DNA of 64,000 nucleotides from Carposina sasakii (taxonomy: Eukaryota; Arthropoda; Insecta; Lepidoptera; Carposinidae). Positions within the stretch are counted from its first letter, which is position 1. Each line of letters opens with the position of its first letter. The notes under the pieces were generated by a model, which ran no database searches, was not told the DNA's origin, and was given only the letters and a program-made list of their open reading frames with translations. The stretch is from positions 7,192,001 to 7,256,000 of the forward strand of contig CP053153.1 of the NCBI GenBank assembly GCA_014607495.2, in the 5' to 3' direction. Of the stretch, positions 13,017 through 25,000 are shown in pieces. The translations under genes and the position numbers were made by a program.

Positions 13017-13401
13017 TAGGGTGTTTTTTTGTGGCCACCTTTAACGAAGGATGCGTACTCTATACATAAAATAAAGTAAGTTTATGCCAAAAAAAATGCG
13101 GGGAAAAAAATTTTTTTTTTTTTTTTAATTTTTTTTATTATACTTGATCTGGCGAAATTTATAGTGTCTAGTGTTTATGCTAGTTTATTTATAGACAGAT
13201 ATTAATTATTTCTCGTGAAAAAATCTTGCTACGTGCGTCTATGTGCATTTATGCAGAAAAACGCAGTCTATTTACTCAACTTTGGACCCTAATATTTTGG
13301 AAACCACACACTTCCCAGGTATGCTTCCATGGAGAAAAATGATCGTGATGATGAGGAGATTCCATAGTTTTCGGGAACGTTGACGACCAAAAATCATCCT
13401 G
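13017..13401. mobile_element. TA-flanked MITE, family A copy 3
   Basis: Same family and orientation as the tandem pair at 833-1,598. The left end is TAGGGTG (first base changed from C) and the right end CATCCTG, flanked by TA. Full length with no coding capacity. Confidence 0.7.
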
Positions 13402-15439
13402 TATTTTTTATTTTTTTTTATTTGTTTTATTATTTTACATAGGTAACATGATTATTTTTTCTGAATAGGTAGATACTTAACACATCCAGTAGGGTAAGCA
13501 CAAAAAACTGGCGATAAAGTAACGCAACGTAACGAGCCCTCGCTACGATTATCTAGTAGGTATCTAGTACTAAAATAGAACTTAGCTAGCACCATAGATT
13601 ACCTCCTAATCTATGGCTAGCACGAACCTATTGTGAACTATCGATAGACATACCTATTTGATGGATGTATATTATTCTCTTTTCTCTATGATATGGCCGT
13701 ATTTTATGACTAATACTGATAGAGACACACTATTAATACTATAGTGAAAAGAATTGACCAAGAATATATCGAAAAGCAGACGGTGGACAAAACAAATAGA
13801 ACCGTGATCGCAGAACAAATACTCAAGCAACTAATCTTAGGTATATGTGGAGCTAGATTGGATAATCTGCTTTTACGAAGAAATTTTCTCCGTTTTTACA
13901 ATTGGGACCATTTTGTAAAGCATTGCCTGATAGGTATTCGTTATAAAACATGTAAAAAATGATTAACGATTAAACAATTTTTAAATTTGCTTATTTTCTA
14001 TTTAATCGCCTTGTTCATAAGAAATAAGGAGACTAATAAAAACCCATAATAACGTAGCTATTTTTGTATGGAATATGAATGAAATGGCAATTTTTCCAAT
14101 GACCCTTATATAGGAAGATGGGTACTAAAAGCATACCAGAGTCAAATTCCTAAAAGCGGATTGCTTGAAATTAAAGTTTCAATTCGATCATTTTATAGAA
14201 GATTAACGAATGTTATACAAGTTGATAGCGATGGTGACTATTTCATGTGGAAAGAAAATTTAAAAGAAATGAAAACGAATACCATTAGGTACGTAATGTA
14301 TGTACCTATATATGTATGTACATCTATAAGTATATGTACCTATAATTATTTTATATGTCCAGTGCCTAATTTTAAATACTTATGAGATGATGATTTAATA
14401 GATGTAGGTAAGTGTGTGTATTTATGTTTCAATTTATTTTGTTAGTCTATTAGCCGCATATGGTCTTGACTACAAGCGTTTTGTACAACTAATATACAAC
14501 CGTAAACACATTCTTAACTTACAATAATATTATATTTAATGTAATATTGGAATAATCTTCAGCGAGCACGCACTTCATTAAATGGATCTTTATCATTTGT
14601 CAACGTCAAGATCCAATTTTTCAATGCCATGGTTCCACTGAGTTCACTTGCTGCTTCAAGTGTTATTATTATATTTCTAGTGAATTTTGTAACAAAAATA
14701 CTAGACATTTACTTATATGAAACTTGGCCCATCCATTAGGTGGGTACAATACATTAATATACCGCAGATAGGTACTTAACATTTGTTGTAAAGTGCCCAG
14801 GGAGACGCAGGGGTAAGGTTTGAAGTATAAACTAACAAACATCTAGCAAAGTTATGAAAAACTAGGGATGTAACATCCGACTAGACATACTTGTTGATAT
14901 GTCTAGCTGGTAGATATGTATGACCTAGTAAAATCTTTCTACTAGCTCATAAATAATTGATTGCAGGACTTCAGGACTTTAAGGAAATAGTCTTTTGACT
15001 ATTTCTGATCAAATCATCAAAATTACTACTCTTACTCTGACTATCTTAGTGAGATACAACGTATCTAAGTATTTCCATCTAGCCAGAGTCTAGATTGTAG
15101 ACGCAGACGTCAGGTTTGGAAACAAAACAATTTGTATCTTGAAACTAAGCGATAGATCACGTAAAAACAATTTAAAATTTAAGCTCCCTTTCAGCAGAAT
15201 CACAGTTTGAATGTGTATTCTGTTGAAACTTCAATTTAAAATAAACAACAAATAAGTGGTAAAGTATGGAGATTGCCATCGTGGTGTAGTAGGTACATGA
15301 TTAATTTACTATTTGGGTTCAAATGTACCTTGATCGCTAAATGTGTTGGTAAGCGCGAATCTCGAGAACGGCTGAACCGATTTCGCTAATTCTTTTTTAG
15401 CGTATTCCTTGAAGTACAGGGATGGTTCTAACGGAAATT
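13402..15439. other. Gene-free stretch with a hairpin at 13,583-13,622
   Basis: No supported gene. A clean hairpin, GCTAGCACCATAGATT paired with AATCTATGGCTAGC around a 7-base loop, lies near the left end. Frames near 13,744-13,962 and 14,161-14,385 show no domain, ATG or splice signals that would support them. Confidence 0.35.
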
Positions 15440-16055
15440 TTTTTTTTTTTTTTTTTTAAACGAAAAACCGACTTCCTCCCAAAACTCGAACTTACTAAAG
15501 TCAAATTTTACTAAAGGGCAAATATATATTGCGTTAAGCCGTTTACGAAGTTTAGGAGGCATAATATTGTCAGATTTATATGCCAGCAAATGATTAAATA
15601 GGCCACATGACAAAAGAGAAAAAGGACTAGGCTTCGAAACTTTACGTCTGACAATATGATGATGATGATGATGATAATGATGACCTCCGACCGATTTCGG
15701 TCATGGCGACCACTTCTACTCCTAGATATTACTAAGTTGGCGTTCATGCTGGATCAGAGGCACTTGAGGTGGAATCGATCCAGAGTGCGTATGTGGCGAC
15801 ACGGTACATGCACCACGCCTCGGAGGAATATAAGAGATTTGGCAGCACAACAGCCATGTACACTCTTATTTAAGCAACATATAATTACACTCCTTCTTCC
15901 TGCCCTGTTCCCAAAAATTTGAGGTCGGTGCAATATGTATGTACTCTTCTTTCATTCATCCCTATTATCCGTCATCTCGTTATTCTCATGTCTACCTCTT
16001 CCTCTATAACCATCTTACTTCGGACATGGCTTAACGCAAAATACAATTTCACGAC
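15440..16055 (-). repeat. Retroposon-like repeat, inverted copy of 54,300-54,710
   Basis: Read on the minus strand it matches 54,300-54,710 (shared: GCGTTAAGCC, AGGTAGACATGAGA, GATGAATGAAAGAAGAGTAC, TTGCACCGACC). This copy has an extra ~160 bp block (15,690-15,850) after a GATGATGATG microsatellite. No protein domain. Family not named. Confidence 0.5.
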
Positions 16056-16286
16056 TTAAGGCGCTCCAATAGACGAATTTTAGGTATTTGAGGGGGTTGA
16101 GGTAGACGTAACTGCGGGGCGCCCCCCGCAACCAGCGCAATCTGCCGCGGACGTCCTTATTCTGTCGCCATCCGTATTCTGGTTGATTTCGGGATTAATT
16201 GCCGGGATTTAAATTTCTTTCCTGTATAATCTATTTTGTAACTGGGTTGCTTACTGCGTAAATTGTAAATATAATTTAAAAATTTA

Positions 16287-16595
16287 TAGGGTGTAGGTGA
16301 CAGCCAGGCAAATACTGGAATGCTGAACAAGTACTATAGGGTTGAGTTACACGACAATATTATAACTCGCAGGAAATGCATTTTTATTTTGATTATCCGT
16401 ACCTAATGTTTGTTTTCCGCGCCAATTGTATCGGGCGATATCGACTAGTTAAATGGGCTTATTGGTTATTGTGTGATACATAGCTGTTTTTTTGATCACT
16501 TGTGACTCTCTATTAGGGTTGATCAGGTTTTTGAATTTTTTGAGCGTAACTGGTTTTTTTTAAATCATCTATTGGCGAAATTTTTGTTTTTAAGC
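16287..16595 (-). mobile_element. Truncated TA-flanked MITE, family B
   Basis: Begins TA-TAGGGTGTAGGTGACAGCC and follows the complement of the full-length copy at 29,426-29,881 for about 300 bp (shared: GACAGCCAGGCAAATACTG, ATTGTGTGA, GGGTTGATCAG). It then diverges and the other terminus is missing. Confidence 0.55.
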
Positions 16596-17082
16596 CTAAG
16601 CCATTTTCTAAGGCCAAATTAAATAAACAAAACATAACATAATGAGTGAGATCAACACTAAAATATCGTTTCATCAATTCGATTGTGAAACTTCGCCGGC
16701 AGCTGCCGCGGCACGCTCGTTCCGCTCGCTCGGCTCGTGCGTTGTTTGTCATACTCTAACCTAACCTAACTTATTATTTTTATCATTGTATGAAAAGGGA
16801 ACTGTTACACCGACAAAACGTCATTCGTCTTATACTAGTTGTGCGCTAAGGTTAATTTGATGTGCAGTCAGTATTTATGATGAGATTGTAGTATTTTTGT
16901 ACCAAAAGGTATTAATTTGTCTTGCATTCGAGGAAAACAGTTTATGTTGGGCTGATATTATGTATTTTCGAATTATCTGCTGTAGTTATTTTGTAAAACA
17001 TTGAGTTTATTTGTACTAAAATAATTTAATTGCTGTAATAAAGTATATAAAGGGCATACTGTACAAGTCAGTAGAGGAACAA
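16596..17082. other. Gene-free stretch
   Basis: Contains a CG-rich block near 16,690-16,745 (GCTCGTTCCGCTCGCTCGG), a low-complexity type that also appears at 365-390, 500-515 and 30,220-30,245. No gene is supported. Confidence 0.35.
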
Positions 17083-17262
17083 GAGGGTCTTGATGTTTTG
17101 TAGGCGATGGGCTGACCATCTGTCACTACTAACCGAACTTGTATATCTCAACTATACCCTCAAAATTGGTCAGAAGTGGCACCATGTGGTTCTATCGGCC
17201 CTTGGTACTCTGCCTACCCCGTAAGGGATAAAAGCGTGATTATATGTATGTATGTATGTAAT
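17083..17262 (+). repeat. Retroposon 3' end with (ATGT)n tail
   Basis: The block TAGGCGATGGGCTGACC...CTACCCCGTAAGGGAT ends in GTGATTATATGTATGTATG. This resembles a 3' end I know from many moth retroposons, with a short tandem tail at the priming end. No coding sequence remains. Confidence 0.5.
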
Positions 17263-17439
17263 AAAGTATATAAAAGATGAGATTAAATTGATGGGCGATT
17301 ATTTATTTGATGTGCAATTAAAAATATCTCCTAAACAAATAACTATGATCGGTTATAGCTTGCAGTTGCTGGATAATACACATTATTATTTATAACTCTT
17401 CTACCCCAAAGTGGTATTAAAGTATGATCTTCAAATTCT

Positions 17440-18462
17440 TCCTTCGGATTATAAATGCGAAAGTAACTCTGTCTGTCTGTGTGTTACGCAATCACGCCTA
17501 AACTACTGAACCGATTTAAATGAAATTTGGTACAGAGATAGTCTAGAGCCTGTGAAAGGACATAGGCTACTTTTTAATGCAAAAAAGAGATGTAAGGGGT
17601 TGAAATAGTGGATGAAAGTTTGTATGGAAATTACGTCATTTTTTAAGCTAGAAGCTTAAAACTTATTTTTTAGGCTTTTCATTAGATATAAATAAATACG
17701 ACATTCAAAGTTTGTAAAAGAATACCCTAAAGGGGCTAAAAATAGAGGGTGAAAAATTTTGTGTGATGACGTCGGAAAAAAGCTTAGGGCTCAGAAAATA
17801 AAAATATAGAACAGAACAATACAGAGAATTAAGTAAGAAACTTGCCAAGCACTGCGCGCCATATGCAAAAAAGGGATGTAAGGGGTTGAAATAGGGGATG
17901 AAAGTTTGTATGGAAATTACGTCATTTTTTAAGCTAGAAGCTTAAAACTTATTTTTTAGGCTTTTCATTAGATATAAATAAATACGACATTCAAAGTTTG
18001 TAAAAGAATACCCTAAAGGGGCTAAAAATAGAGGGTGAAAAATTTTGTGTGATGACGTCGGAAAAAAGCTTAGGGCTCAGAAAATAAAAATATAGAACAG
18101 AACAATACAGAGAATTAAATAAGAAACTTGCCAAGCACTGCGCGCCATATGCAAAAAAGGGATGTAAGGGGTTGAAATAGGGGATGAAAGTTTGTATGGA
18201 AATTACGTCATTTTTAAAAGTTTTGTCTCACTACAAATATGCGAGTACAACTTCATAATGATTATCAAGCAGGACAATATGCAACAAACAACTCTTTAAT
18301 AATCGTACTAAAAACGTCGCATATAAAAATGTACTTAAATAAGCTTAATAACTTATTTTAATGTACATGTGTTTTACTTGCAAAATAATTAGCCTAAAAA
18401 AATTTAAAATGCTGCCGAAAGTCACTATTCCACGCGGACGAAGTCGCGGGACAGCTAGGGAT
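17440..18462 (+). mobile_element. Helitron-like repeat with internal 286-bp tandem duplication
   Basis: Starts TTATAAATGCGAAAGTAAC, passes through CTGAACCGATTTAAATGAA, and ends CCACGCGGACGAAGTCGCGG...CAGCTAG, the layout of a very common non-autonomous Helitron-like repeat of Lepidoptera. The interior has two almost identical 286-bp units (17,579-17,864 and 17,865-18,150) and the first ~60 bp of a third. No coding capacity. Confidence 0.6.
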
Positions 18463-18559
18463 TCGCGGGCAACTTAGGGATTTATGTTCGAAACAATTTG
18501 AAATCATATACATATATACATAATAGTCACGCCCATTATCCCCCAAAGTGGTGTATATA

Positions 18560-18819
18560 CAGGGTGTAACAAAAGGGGTATGTCAACCGAAAAGCTATGA
18601 ATATAATCCACTATAAAGAACCTATCACCAAAATTTGAGACTAAAAATCACATATTTATTTGTCCAGATAGTATGGAGAACTCCTAACTCACTCAGGAAT
18701 ATTCATACAATCTTGAAAAATAAACATGCGATTACTAGTCTAAAAATTTCGGGATATGTTATCTACAGTGGGTTGTTTTTATAGTATTTCGCTTACCATA
18801 CCCTTTTTGTTACACCCTG
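18560..18819. mobile_element. TA-flanked MITE with 23-bp inverted ends
   Basis: 260 bp, ends CAGGGTGTAACAAAAGGGG and the complement with one or two changes, flanked by TATA on both sides. Structure and target fit a non-autonomous Tc1/mariner element. No other copy in the window. Confidence 0.7.
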
Positions 18820-19675
18820 TATATACTGCTACTTGTTATATTTGCTATTGATACTAAGTTATTTGCAGTTTAATGTCATAAAGAGGACTATACTAACACA
18901 CGTAAACTTTTGCACAAAATGTTCGGAAAAATCCCGGATTTTTTCCCCGGGATTTTGTGGATCTAAAAAAAACTAAGTAGATATATAAAATTATACTAGG
19001 TCATAGAAATGGTAAAATAGACACGTAACATAATTACCTACTTATGAATATCATTTTTAAATACGAAATGCGGGCGCTAGTACAATCTAAAACATACTAT
19101 AAATTATCTATGTAGGTAGGTACTTAATGTTTTCTACTAAGTCTTTTTTACGTAAGGTCTCTCTTTTTTTAACTTTTGTTACACTACGATTTCCCAAGTC
19201 TACTTACTAAATAAATATAGTATTTTATATTATGTATTTGCGCGCGAAAAAACAAGCACAGAACCGGCGTTGACAGTGGTCACGGCGGTACTGAATGTTC
19301 CGAGCGAGACTGGCCAGTGCAAGGATTAGAACACAGCGTAGTTGTAGATGTGTTTTTTATTAATTGTTAATTATCTACAAAATTTACAAAAAATGTACTT
19401 TGGCCATAAACTAGATCTGATAAAGCGCTATACAACTATGCAAGTTTCGTGTTGATATTCACAATAGTTTTCAAGATATTTCGCTTATAAAAACGTAAAA
19501 AAGGTAATTTTCAAATCGAAATTCTATCGAGAATTTTTTAAGTAATTGAGTTTCCACGTTGGCCACAAACTTGATAAAGATTTAAATAATAACATATAAA
19601 AAAATTAGAGCTGTGGTAATCGGACAAGTATTTAAAAAATCGATTCTAAAATGCCTCTTTTGTCTGATCACACCG
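18820..19675. other. Gene-free stretch
   Basis: No supported gene or repeat boundary was recognised. Confidence 0.35.
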
Positions 19676-20092
19676 CCTTAACACAATTATCTTCATCTTC
19701 ATAAGCCTATTGCAGTCCACTATTGTTACTAAAAAGTTCCACTATCTGTTTTTCGTTTTTCGGCAGCTCCATCATCAGACCCTCGTTTCCTTTATATTAT
19801 GTGTAGCTGACCAAAATTCTCTATAAAAATCTAAAAACGGACTACTCGTGCCCTTTATATTTCAGGATATCCCTAGATTCCTTAGAGATTCCATCATCAG
19901 ATATTATGTTTTATATGTAGGTGATCAAAACACTCAGTAAAAGTATAAAAACAGACTACATGTGCCTACAATATTTGAGGATTGCCCTCGATTTCTCCAA
20001 GATCCCATCATCAGATACTGCATAAAAAAATAAAAAATAAAAAAAACATACAGACTAATTGATAACCTCTCTTTTTGAAGTCGGTTAAAAAT
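19676..20092 (-). repeat. Interspersed repeat, inverted copy of 53,776-54,300
   Basis: Read on the minus strand it begins AACCGACTTCAAAAAGAG and ends at ATAAGCCTATTGCAGTCC, matching 53,776-54,300 throughout. The interior repeats a ~110-bp module with CATCATCAGAT and CTAGATTCCTTAGAG-type boxes about three times. No protein domain; class unknown. Confidence 0.55.
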
Positions 20093-20413
20093 GCCTGAAC
20101 ATGTCTAAAACATTCCTTTTTTACATTCCCATACAAACAATTTGTTCGAAATTTGAAAGTCCGGGAAGGCAAAACAATTGGGTGACGTTAGTTCAAAGGC
20201 GTGGGACAGGACAAGATTTGCATAATAATACTAAGTACTTTTTGCGTAGCTGGAAAGGTGCCAGTACTACGGTACAATGAAGGTAACTTACATGTAGTCT
20301 TCCAGTTTTGAAAAAGAAAGTAGATTGAGTGTATGTTTTATTTTGTAAGGAGATCGTATTAAGTCAGGACGGTTACAAATCATGATTATACATATGTAAG
20401 TATCCACGAGGCA

Positions 20414-21439
20414 CAGCGTTGCCAGATGTACGGTAATTACCGTATTTGTACGGTATTTTTGAGACTTGTACAGTAATCCATCGTAGCACCAAAACGTACG
20501 GTAATTTAAAATTGGGGCCTTATCTGACCCATGGATACTGTTGAATTCTCATATTCATGTGGACTAAACTAACGGCTATTCCATGCAAAATAGAACAAGA
20601 ATGAGTGCGCGTATCTTGTTTCTGTAACAGGTGTCTTCTATTTTGCTTTAGACACCTGTTAGTTTAATAATATGGTATGGAATTATATCATTATAAACTC
20701 AATTTGGTAGACTAAGTGGATATCAATCGGACCGCAATCTCTTTCCGAGTAAAATTAATTTCTGGACGCGAATAGTTAATTTGGTTGCTGTTCATTCTTT
20801 CGGTTAGTTAGCATACCTAATAATATAATTTTTAGGGTTTCATATTTCGAAAGGTAAAAACGAAACCCTTATAGGATCAGTTTGTTGTCCGTCTGTCCGT
20901 CTGTTTGTCAAGATTCTTTTGCTGAAATTTATATCAAATACGCAGGACTACTGTCCCTAGAACCTGTGAAAAATTAAACTACTAAGCCAACACAATTAAA
21001 AGATACAGCCGTTTATGTCGCAAATTTTCGACTTTCGCGAGGAAATCAAAACCTACAGGGTTCCGTGAGCTCAGAATTTTGAAATTTTGTACGAAGCAAC
21101 GTCATATCACAGACTGATAAAGGAAGGAAACCGATTTTTTTTATTGACGTCATAATAAAACAGGTTTGTACGGAACCCTCGGTGCGCGAGTCCGACTCGC
21201 ACTTGGCCGTTTTTTTTTCCTTTAGCCTTTGTGCAAATAAATTAAGTTGTTTCGTAAACAGCGTACGTTTGTGTATGTTATAAGTTTGTGAAATAGTTAT
21301 TCCGATAGAAACTAAGTTGGAAAAATTAAATGTAAGTACTTATAAAGCTACTTTTCATACAACCACCATGTACGGTAATTGTATGGTAATTTTGGGGTAC
21401 ATAATACGGTAATTCTGGCAACATAGTCTGGCAACGCTG
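20414..21439. mobile_element. Non-autonomous hAT element
   Basis: Perfect 13-bp terminal inverted repeats CAGCGTTGCCAGA are flanked by 8-bp near-identical duplications ACGAGGCA and ACGAAGCA. An 8-bp duplication with a CAGNG end is diagnostic of hAT. Subterminal TACGGTAATT boxes recur at both ends. There is no transposase. Another repeat (20,833-21,215) is inserted inside. Confidence 0.8.
20833..21215. repeat. GGTTCCGTAC repeat nested in the hAT element
   Basis: Contains the paired CCGTCTGTCCGTCTG tract, TACAGGGTTCCGTGAGC and the terminal palindrome GCGAGTCCGACTCGC. This moth interspersed repeat (possibly the LEP1-type Helitron-like family) occurs as fragments at 5,520 and 24,705. It is non-coding. 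Confidence 0.5.
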
Positions 21440-21447
21440 ACGAAGCA

Positions 21448-21889
21448 TAAATTAAAGCTATGTAATGAAATAATAATTCAATTTGCTTATTTCATAGAGC
21501 TTCCGTCAGTTTTTTTTTTTGTCAGCGGTTAGCGTATATATAAAATATAAAATCAAGTTAAGTAGGAGTAGGATCTATATTTTCAACCCCTATAATATTT
21601 GTCAAGTACCGTAGTTTTCAAGCAGAAACTCATGCATATACGACGAAGTTACCTGAACAAAATGCTTTCGTGATCCATAGCTTAAAGACGTGGCTCGACG
21701 AGACAAACAACATTATTCAGAAAATTTCCCGAGGGAACCGGCTCATATTTCCCTGCACTCTATTATTATCTTTACACACAGAGAATGCACTTTTCTATCT
21801 GTCTGGGCTCCAGTCATCAGTTATCTTTTATTTTATTAGATTTCACTGTTTGCACTCGTAGGTACCTTTATAAGGCTCAGGATATACCT
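21448..21889. other. Gene-free stretch
   Basis: No gene or repeat could be supported. Confidence 0.3.
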
Positions 21890-22082
21890 TTATCTTCATA
21901 TGTATCTATAAATCTTCTGTTCGTGTGTTTGTAATTGAACTCCTTCTAAACGGCTAGACTGATTTTGATGCAATTTTGTGTATGTATTCAAATGGATTCG
22001 AGAATGGTTCAGTTAACAATTCGGTCAACTGGAACAAGTTTTTCTGCAATCCACGCGGACGTAAACTCGGGCGTCCACTAGT
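21890..22082 (+). repeat. Helitron-like repeat, 3' part
   Basis: Ends TGCAATCCACGCGGACG...GGGCGTCCACTAGT and has the CTAGACTGATTTTGATGC box found in the same family at 17,440 and 36,083. Its 5' part is degraded. Confidence 0.5.
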
Positions 22083-23250
22083 AGTAAATACTTTTAATTT
22101 AGTCATAGATATTTCTAGCTTCCTGTATTATTATAATAAATAAATTGATTACAAAAGATATGTTCGTATTATTTTTATTAGTACCTAGGTAACTAGGTAA
22201 TGCAGTAGATAGTTGGGATTGAGACCAAACTTCTTCAATTTAACTTTGTATCTAATTTAAAAAAACAGCAGTGATTTACTTAAGTACCATAAACTAGGCG
22301 TCTCAGTCCCAAGCGGTAATAAATGCACTAGCATTTATGCGATATTAGGTCGCACTTATTGTTAATAAATAATTATATCAATAATACTTTTCCGAGTAGA
22401 TGTATGTAGGTTTTTATCTTTTAGGAATGTCCTAACTATGAATTTACCTATGTCCCTCTTCTATCCGCTCCTAAACCTACACAGCACAAACTGCCATGTA
22501 ACAGAACGTTTGATGATGTGAATAAGTAGGTAGTAGGTAGGTACGTACGAAATGCAATGCAAATGAGCATTCCTCAATCTGGAAAACTACATTTGGTTTG
22601 TATTCTCGAATTCATCTAGGCTTCACGTCACAAGCGCCTTACCAAGTAACTTATGGTACTTATTTTATTATCACCTATGTAGAGTCACACAGATACCCAG
22701 CCTGATGCCACGCCGTCTCGGCAAGGCTTCTGCTCTAGTTGTTGCACCTTCAGAGATATTTCTCCAAGATACTTTACAATTTCTGCATGAGTACTTTAAC
22801 AAGTAATAAAAATAATATAGGTACACCGGAGACATCAGGAAAAAGACCCCAATCATAGGTAGGTACTTACTAATAATACTGTGGAAGGTTGGACCGAGGT
22901 TCGGTTGAATGGTAATTCTGGCTATTTGTAGAATATTTTAGTTCTTATAGCAGATACGTACGTTACTACCTAACTATAATGATAACCATGTACGAGTATG
23001 ATGCAGTAAGTAACAGACTTTCAACCGTTATTCGGTTTAGTTTTAACATTTCTTAACAAAATTATTTTATGTGCTTATGCACAAAATTGAAACTTAGGTA
23101 TTTCGTTGCTCCCCCTAACGAAGGACTACAACAATCTACACGCAACCATGTCGTAGTGGAACCCAGCTAGAGCCATTAAAAATAAGATGATCTAATGCTT
23201 TCTTAGCCAAATATTTACCGACTGACTTCTTAACGACACAAGTAGGATAA
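22083..23250. other. Gene-free stretch
   Basis: No supported gene. Contains scattered TAGGTAGGTAC tracts common across this contig. Confidence 0.3.
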
Positions 23251-23405
23251 ACTTTATTAATTTCAAAAAGAGATGGTAAAATTCGTAATCCGAGTAATTG
23301 ACCCGGTGGCTCAGTGGTAAGAGCGCTGGCACGGAATGCAGAGGTCGTGGGTTCGATTCCCACCCGGGTGAGGAATTTTTTCCATTTCTTTATTAATAAT
23401 TTTAT
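23251..23405 (+). repeat. tRNA-like SINE module with inverted flanks, copy 1
   Basis: The 71-bp core (23,300-23,370) has an A-box GTGGCTCAGTGG, a B-box GGTTCGATTCC, a GACCCGG/CCGGGTG acceptor-like stem and a 5-bp T stem. The anticodon stem does not pair, so it is a tRNA-derived repeat rather than a tRNA gene. The leader AAAAAGAGATGGTAAAATTC and the trailer GAATTTTTTCCATTTCTTT are inverted copies of each other. Three more copies lie at 36,520, 38,030 and 38,352. Confidence 0.65.
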
Positions 23406-24592
23406 TAAAATTATTCACAATGACATGCTTGAAATCGTTGGTAAGGAAAAATAATATTCGAGATTTTCTTAATATCCTTTGGGGCGTCTCACGTTTTCCT
23501 CGGTTTGGATGTAAATTGCATTGGTCTCGAAGCTCCAGCATGGTATAGAGTAAAGAGGAGATGGCTTAGTAACTTTTGTTCATAAAAAATCGTGTTTTCA
23601 TTGCATGGTGGAGGTGGAAGGGTTTAATATGTTGGAAGAAAAATATTAGTCAGTCATTGGTTTATACCTACTACTCTGCGTAGTTACTACATATTGGTCC
23701 TACATTACATATTGCATCTCCTTTTTGCTCTTCCTTCATATCGCCTCACAAACGAGACAGGTAGCTCGGCAACGGTCTTCAAAACGACTCAATTTCGTTA
23801 CACCTCATCACCTGTGAACTTCCCAGGGTGAAATGAGCTCTTATCCGTTGTTGACTTCATTATCTTTTTAATATCAAAAGAATCGCAACTCCATTTTGTT
23901 AGTAAAGCGACTATAGAATTGCTAAGAAATGGGCAGTAGATATTTGAACTTAGGAATACAGTGAATTTTCAAAAAACACGGTAAAGTCGCTGTTAAAACC
24001 GCGTATAAATGTAGACATATATAATTTATTCAAATTGAGCTGTTTCCTATTTGCTGTTAATATATATTAGTAGGTAGGTACCTACCTATTATAGAACTAA
24101 GTATCAAAACTTATTGTATAGAAGTAGACAAGTTTCAATCTAGCGGTCACATTTGCGTCCCGAAACAGTTGTGTTACATCGTCATATATCTTCACCTTAG
24201 AGCTACATTTAATAAAGCATGATAAATAACTGCCATCCCGTCGACAAAAAGGGCCAAATGAAGATATTTCTCGTCATAACAATGTTATAGCCGAGCCATG
24301 TGTCACCGGTTGACCCTTCACCTCGTCAGTCGGCGACACTTCGTCAGGATTCTTTTGCTAAATTGCGAACATTACCGAATTTTATTCATAAGATATAAAT
24401 CAACGAAGAAGGTATGCTGACTTGAAAAGTTCTCTCTTTGTATGATTTTTAGGATTTACTTAATACCATCGTCTTAATCATGGTATTGATTACTAAGTAA
24501 ATTAATTGTGCTGTTACCTAAGTATTCTGTCATGTACCTAATGATAGAATACTTAGGTACCTAACACTACTAGGGATTGCTATCCAGCAGCA
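23406..24592. other. Gene-free stretch
   Basis: No supported gene. A hairpin (TACCTAAGTATTCT paired with AGAATACTTAGGTA) lies near 24,516-24,563. Confidence 0.3.
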
Positions 24593-24676
24593 TTTTCAAT
24601 CCAGCAGCTGGATTCCAGCTGGACTTTTGCTGGATCGAAGCAAATTCTGCTGGATCCAGCGCGGATCCAGCATTAT
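24593..24676. repeat. Cluster of ATCCAGC/GCTGGAT inverted motifs
   Basis: Within about 85 bp the heptamer ATCCAGC or its complement occurs repeatedly in both orientations, including CCAGCAGCTGG and GCTGGATCCAGC palindromes. The block is GC-rich against an AT-rich background. Possibly the end of a foldback element; nothing more can be said. Confidence 0.5.
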
Positions 24677-24704
24677 TCTATTTTTTTTAGAGAAATTAAT
24701 ACAT

Positions 24705-24880
24705 TTTTAGGGTTCTATACCAAAAACGGGGACTTATTACTTCACTAAGCTATCTGTCTATCCAGAAGATAGTTTAGTGTCAGAAGGCTGTATCTCATGA
24801 ACCGTGATAGCTAGATAGTTACAATTTTGGTGAATTTCTCTTGTCACTATAACATACATATACACATACAGACATGTGAA
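24705..24880. repeat. Fragment of the GGTTCCGTAC interspersed repeat
   Basis: TTTTTAGGGTTCTATACC, a CTGTCTATCC tract and GTATCTCATGAACCGTGATAG match the family nested at 20,833-21,215. Truncated at both ends. Confidence 0.45.
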
Positions 24881-24884
24881 ACAT

Positions 24885-25000
24885 GGCTTTATTTGCTAAA
24901 AGGAGTAGCTAGGACTGCAGGATCACGAATCGGGTCCTATACCCACGTTTAGCATAGACAAATGTAAAAGGTCAGTGACAAGTTGCTAGCTGATGTATAG
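24885..25000. repeat. Unnamed interspersed repeat (family G)
   Basis: Shares GGACTGCAGGATCAC, ACGTTTAGCATAG and ATGTAAAAGGTCAGTGACAA with 36,405-36,640, and parts with 37,150-37,260 and 39,262-39,380. Non-coding; class unknown. Confidence 0.45.

Noticed and set aside
13744..13962. 72-codon ORF
   Set aside because: Starts with a non-ATG codon, has no domain and no support from context.
15271..15350. Another tRNA-like SINE head
   Set aside because: GGTGTAGTAGGTACA and GGGTTCAAATGTACC only loosely resemble A- and B-boxes, with no tail, duplication or second copy.
23300..23370. Functional tRNA gene
   Set aside because: The A- and B-boxes and T arm look good, but the anticodon stem does not pair, and the same module with the same tail occurs three more times as a repeat.
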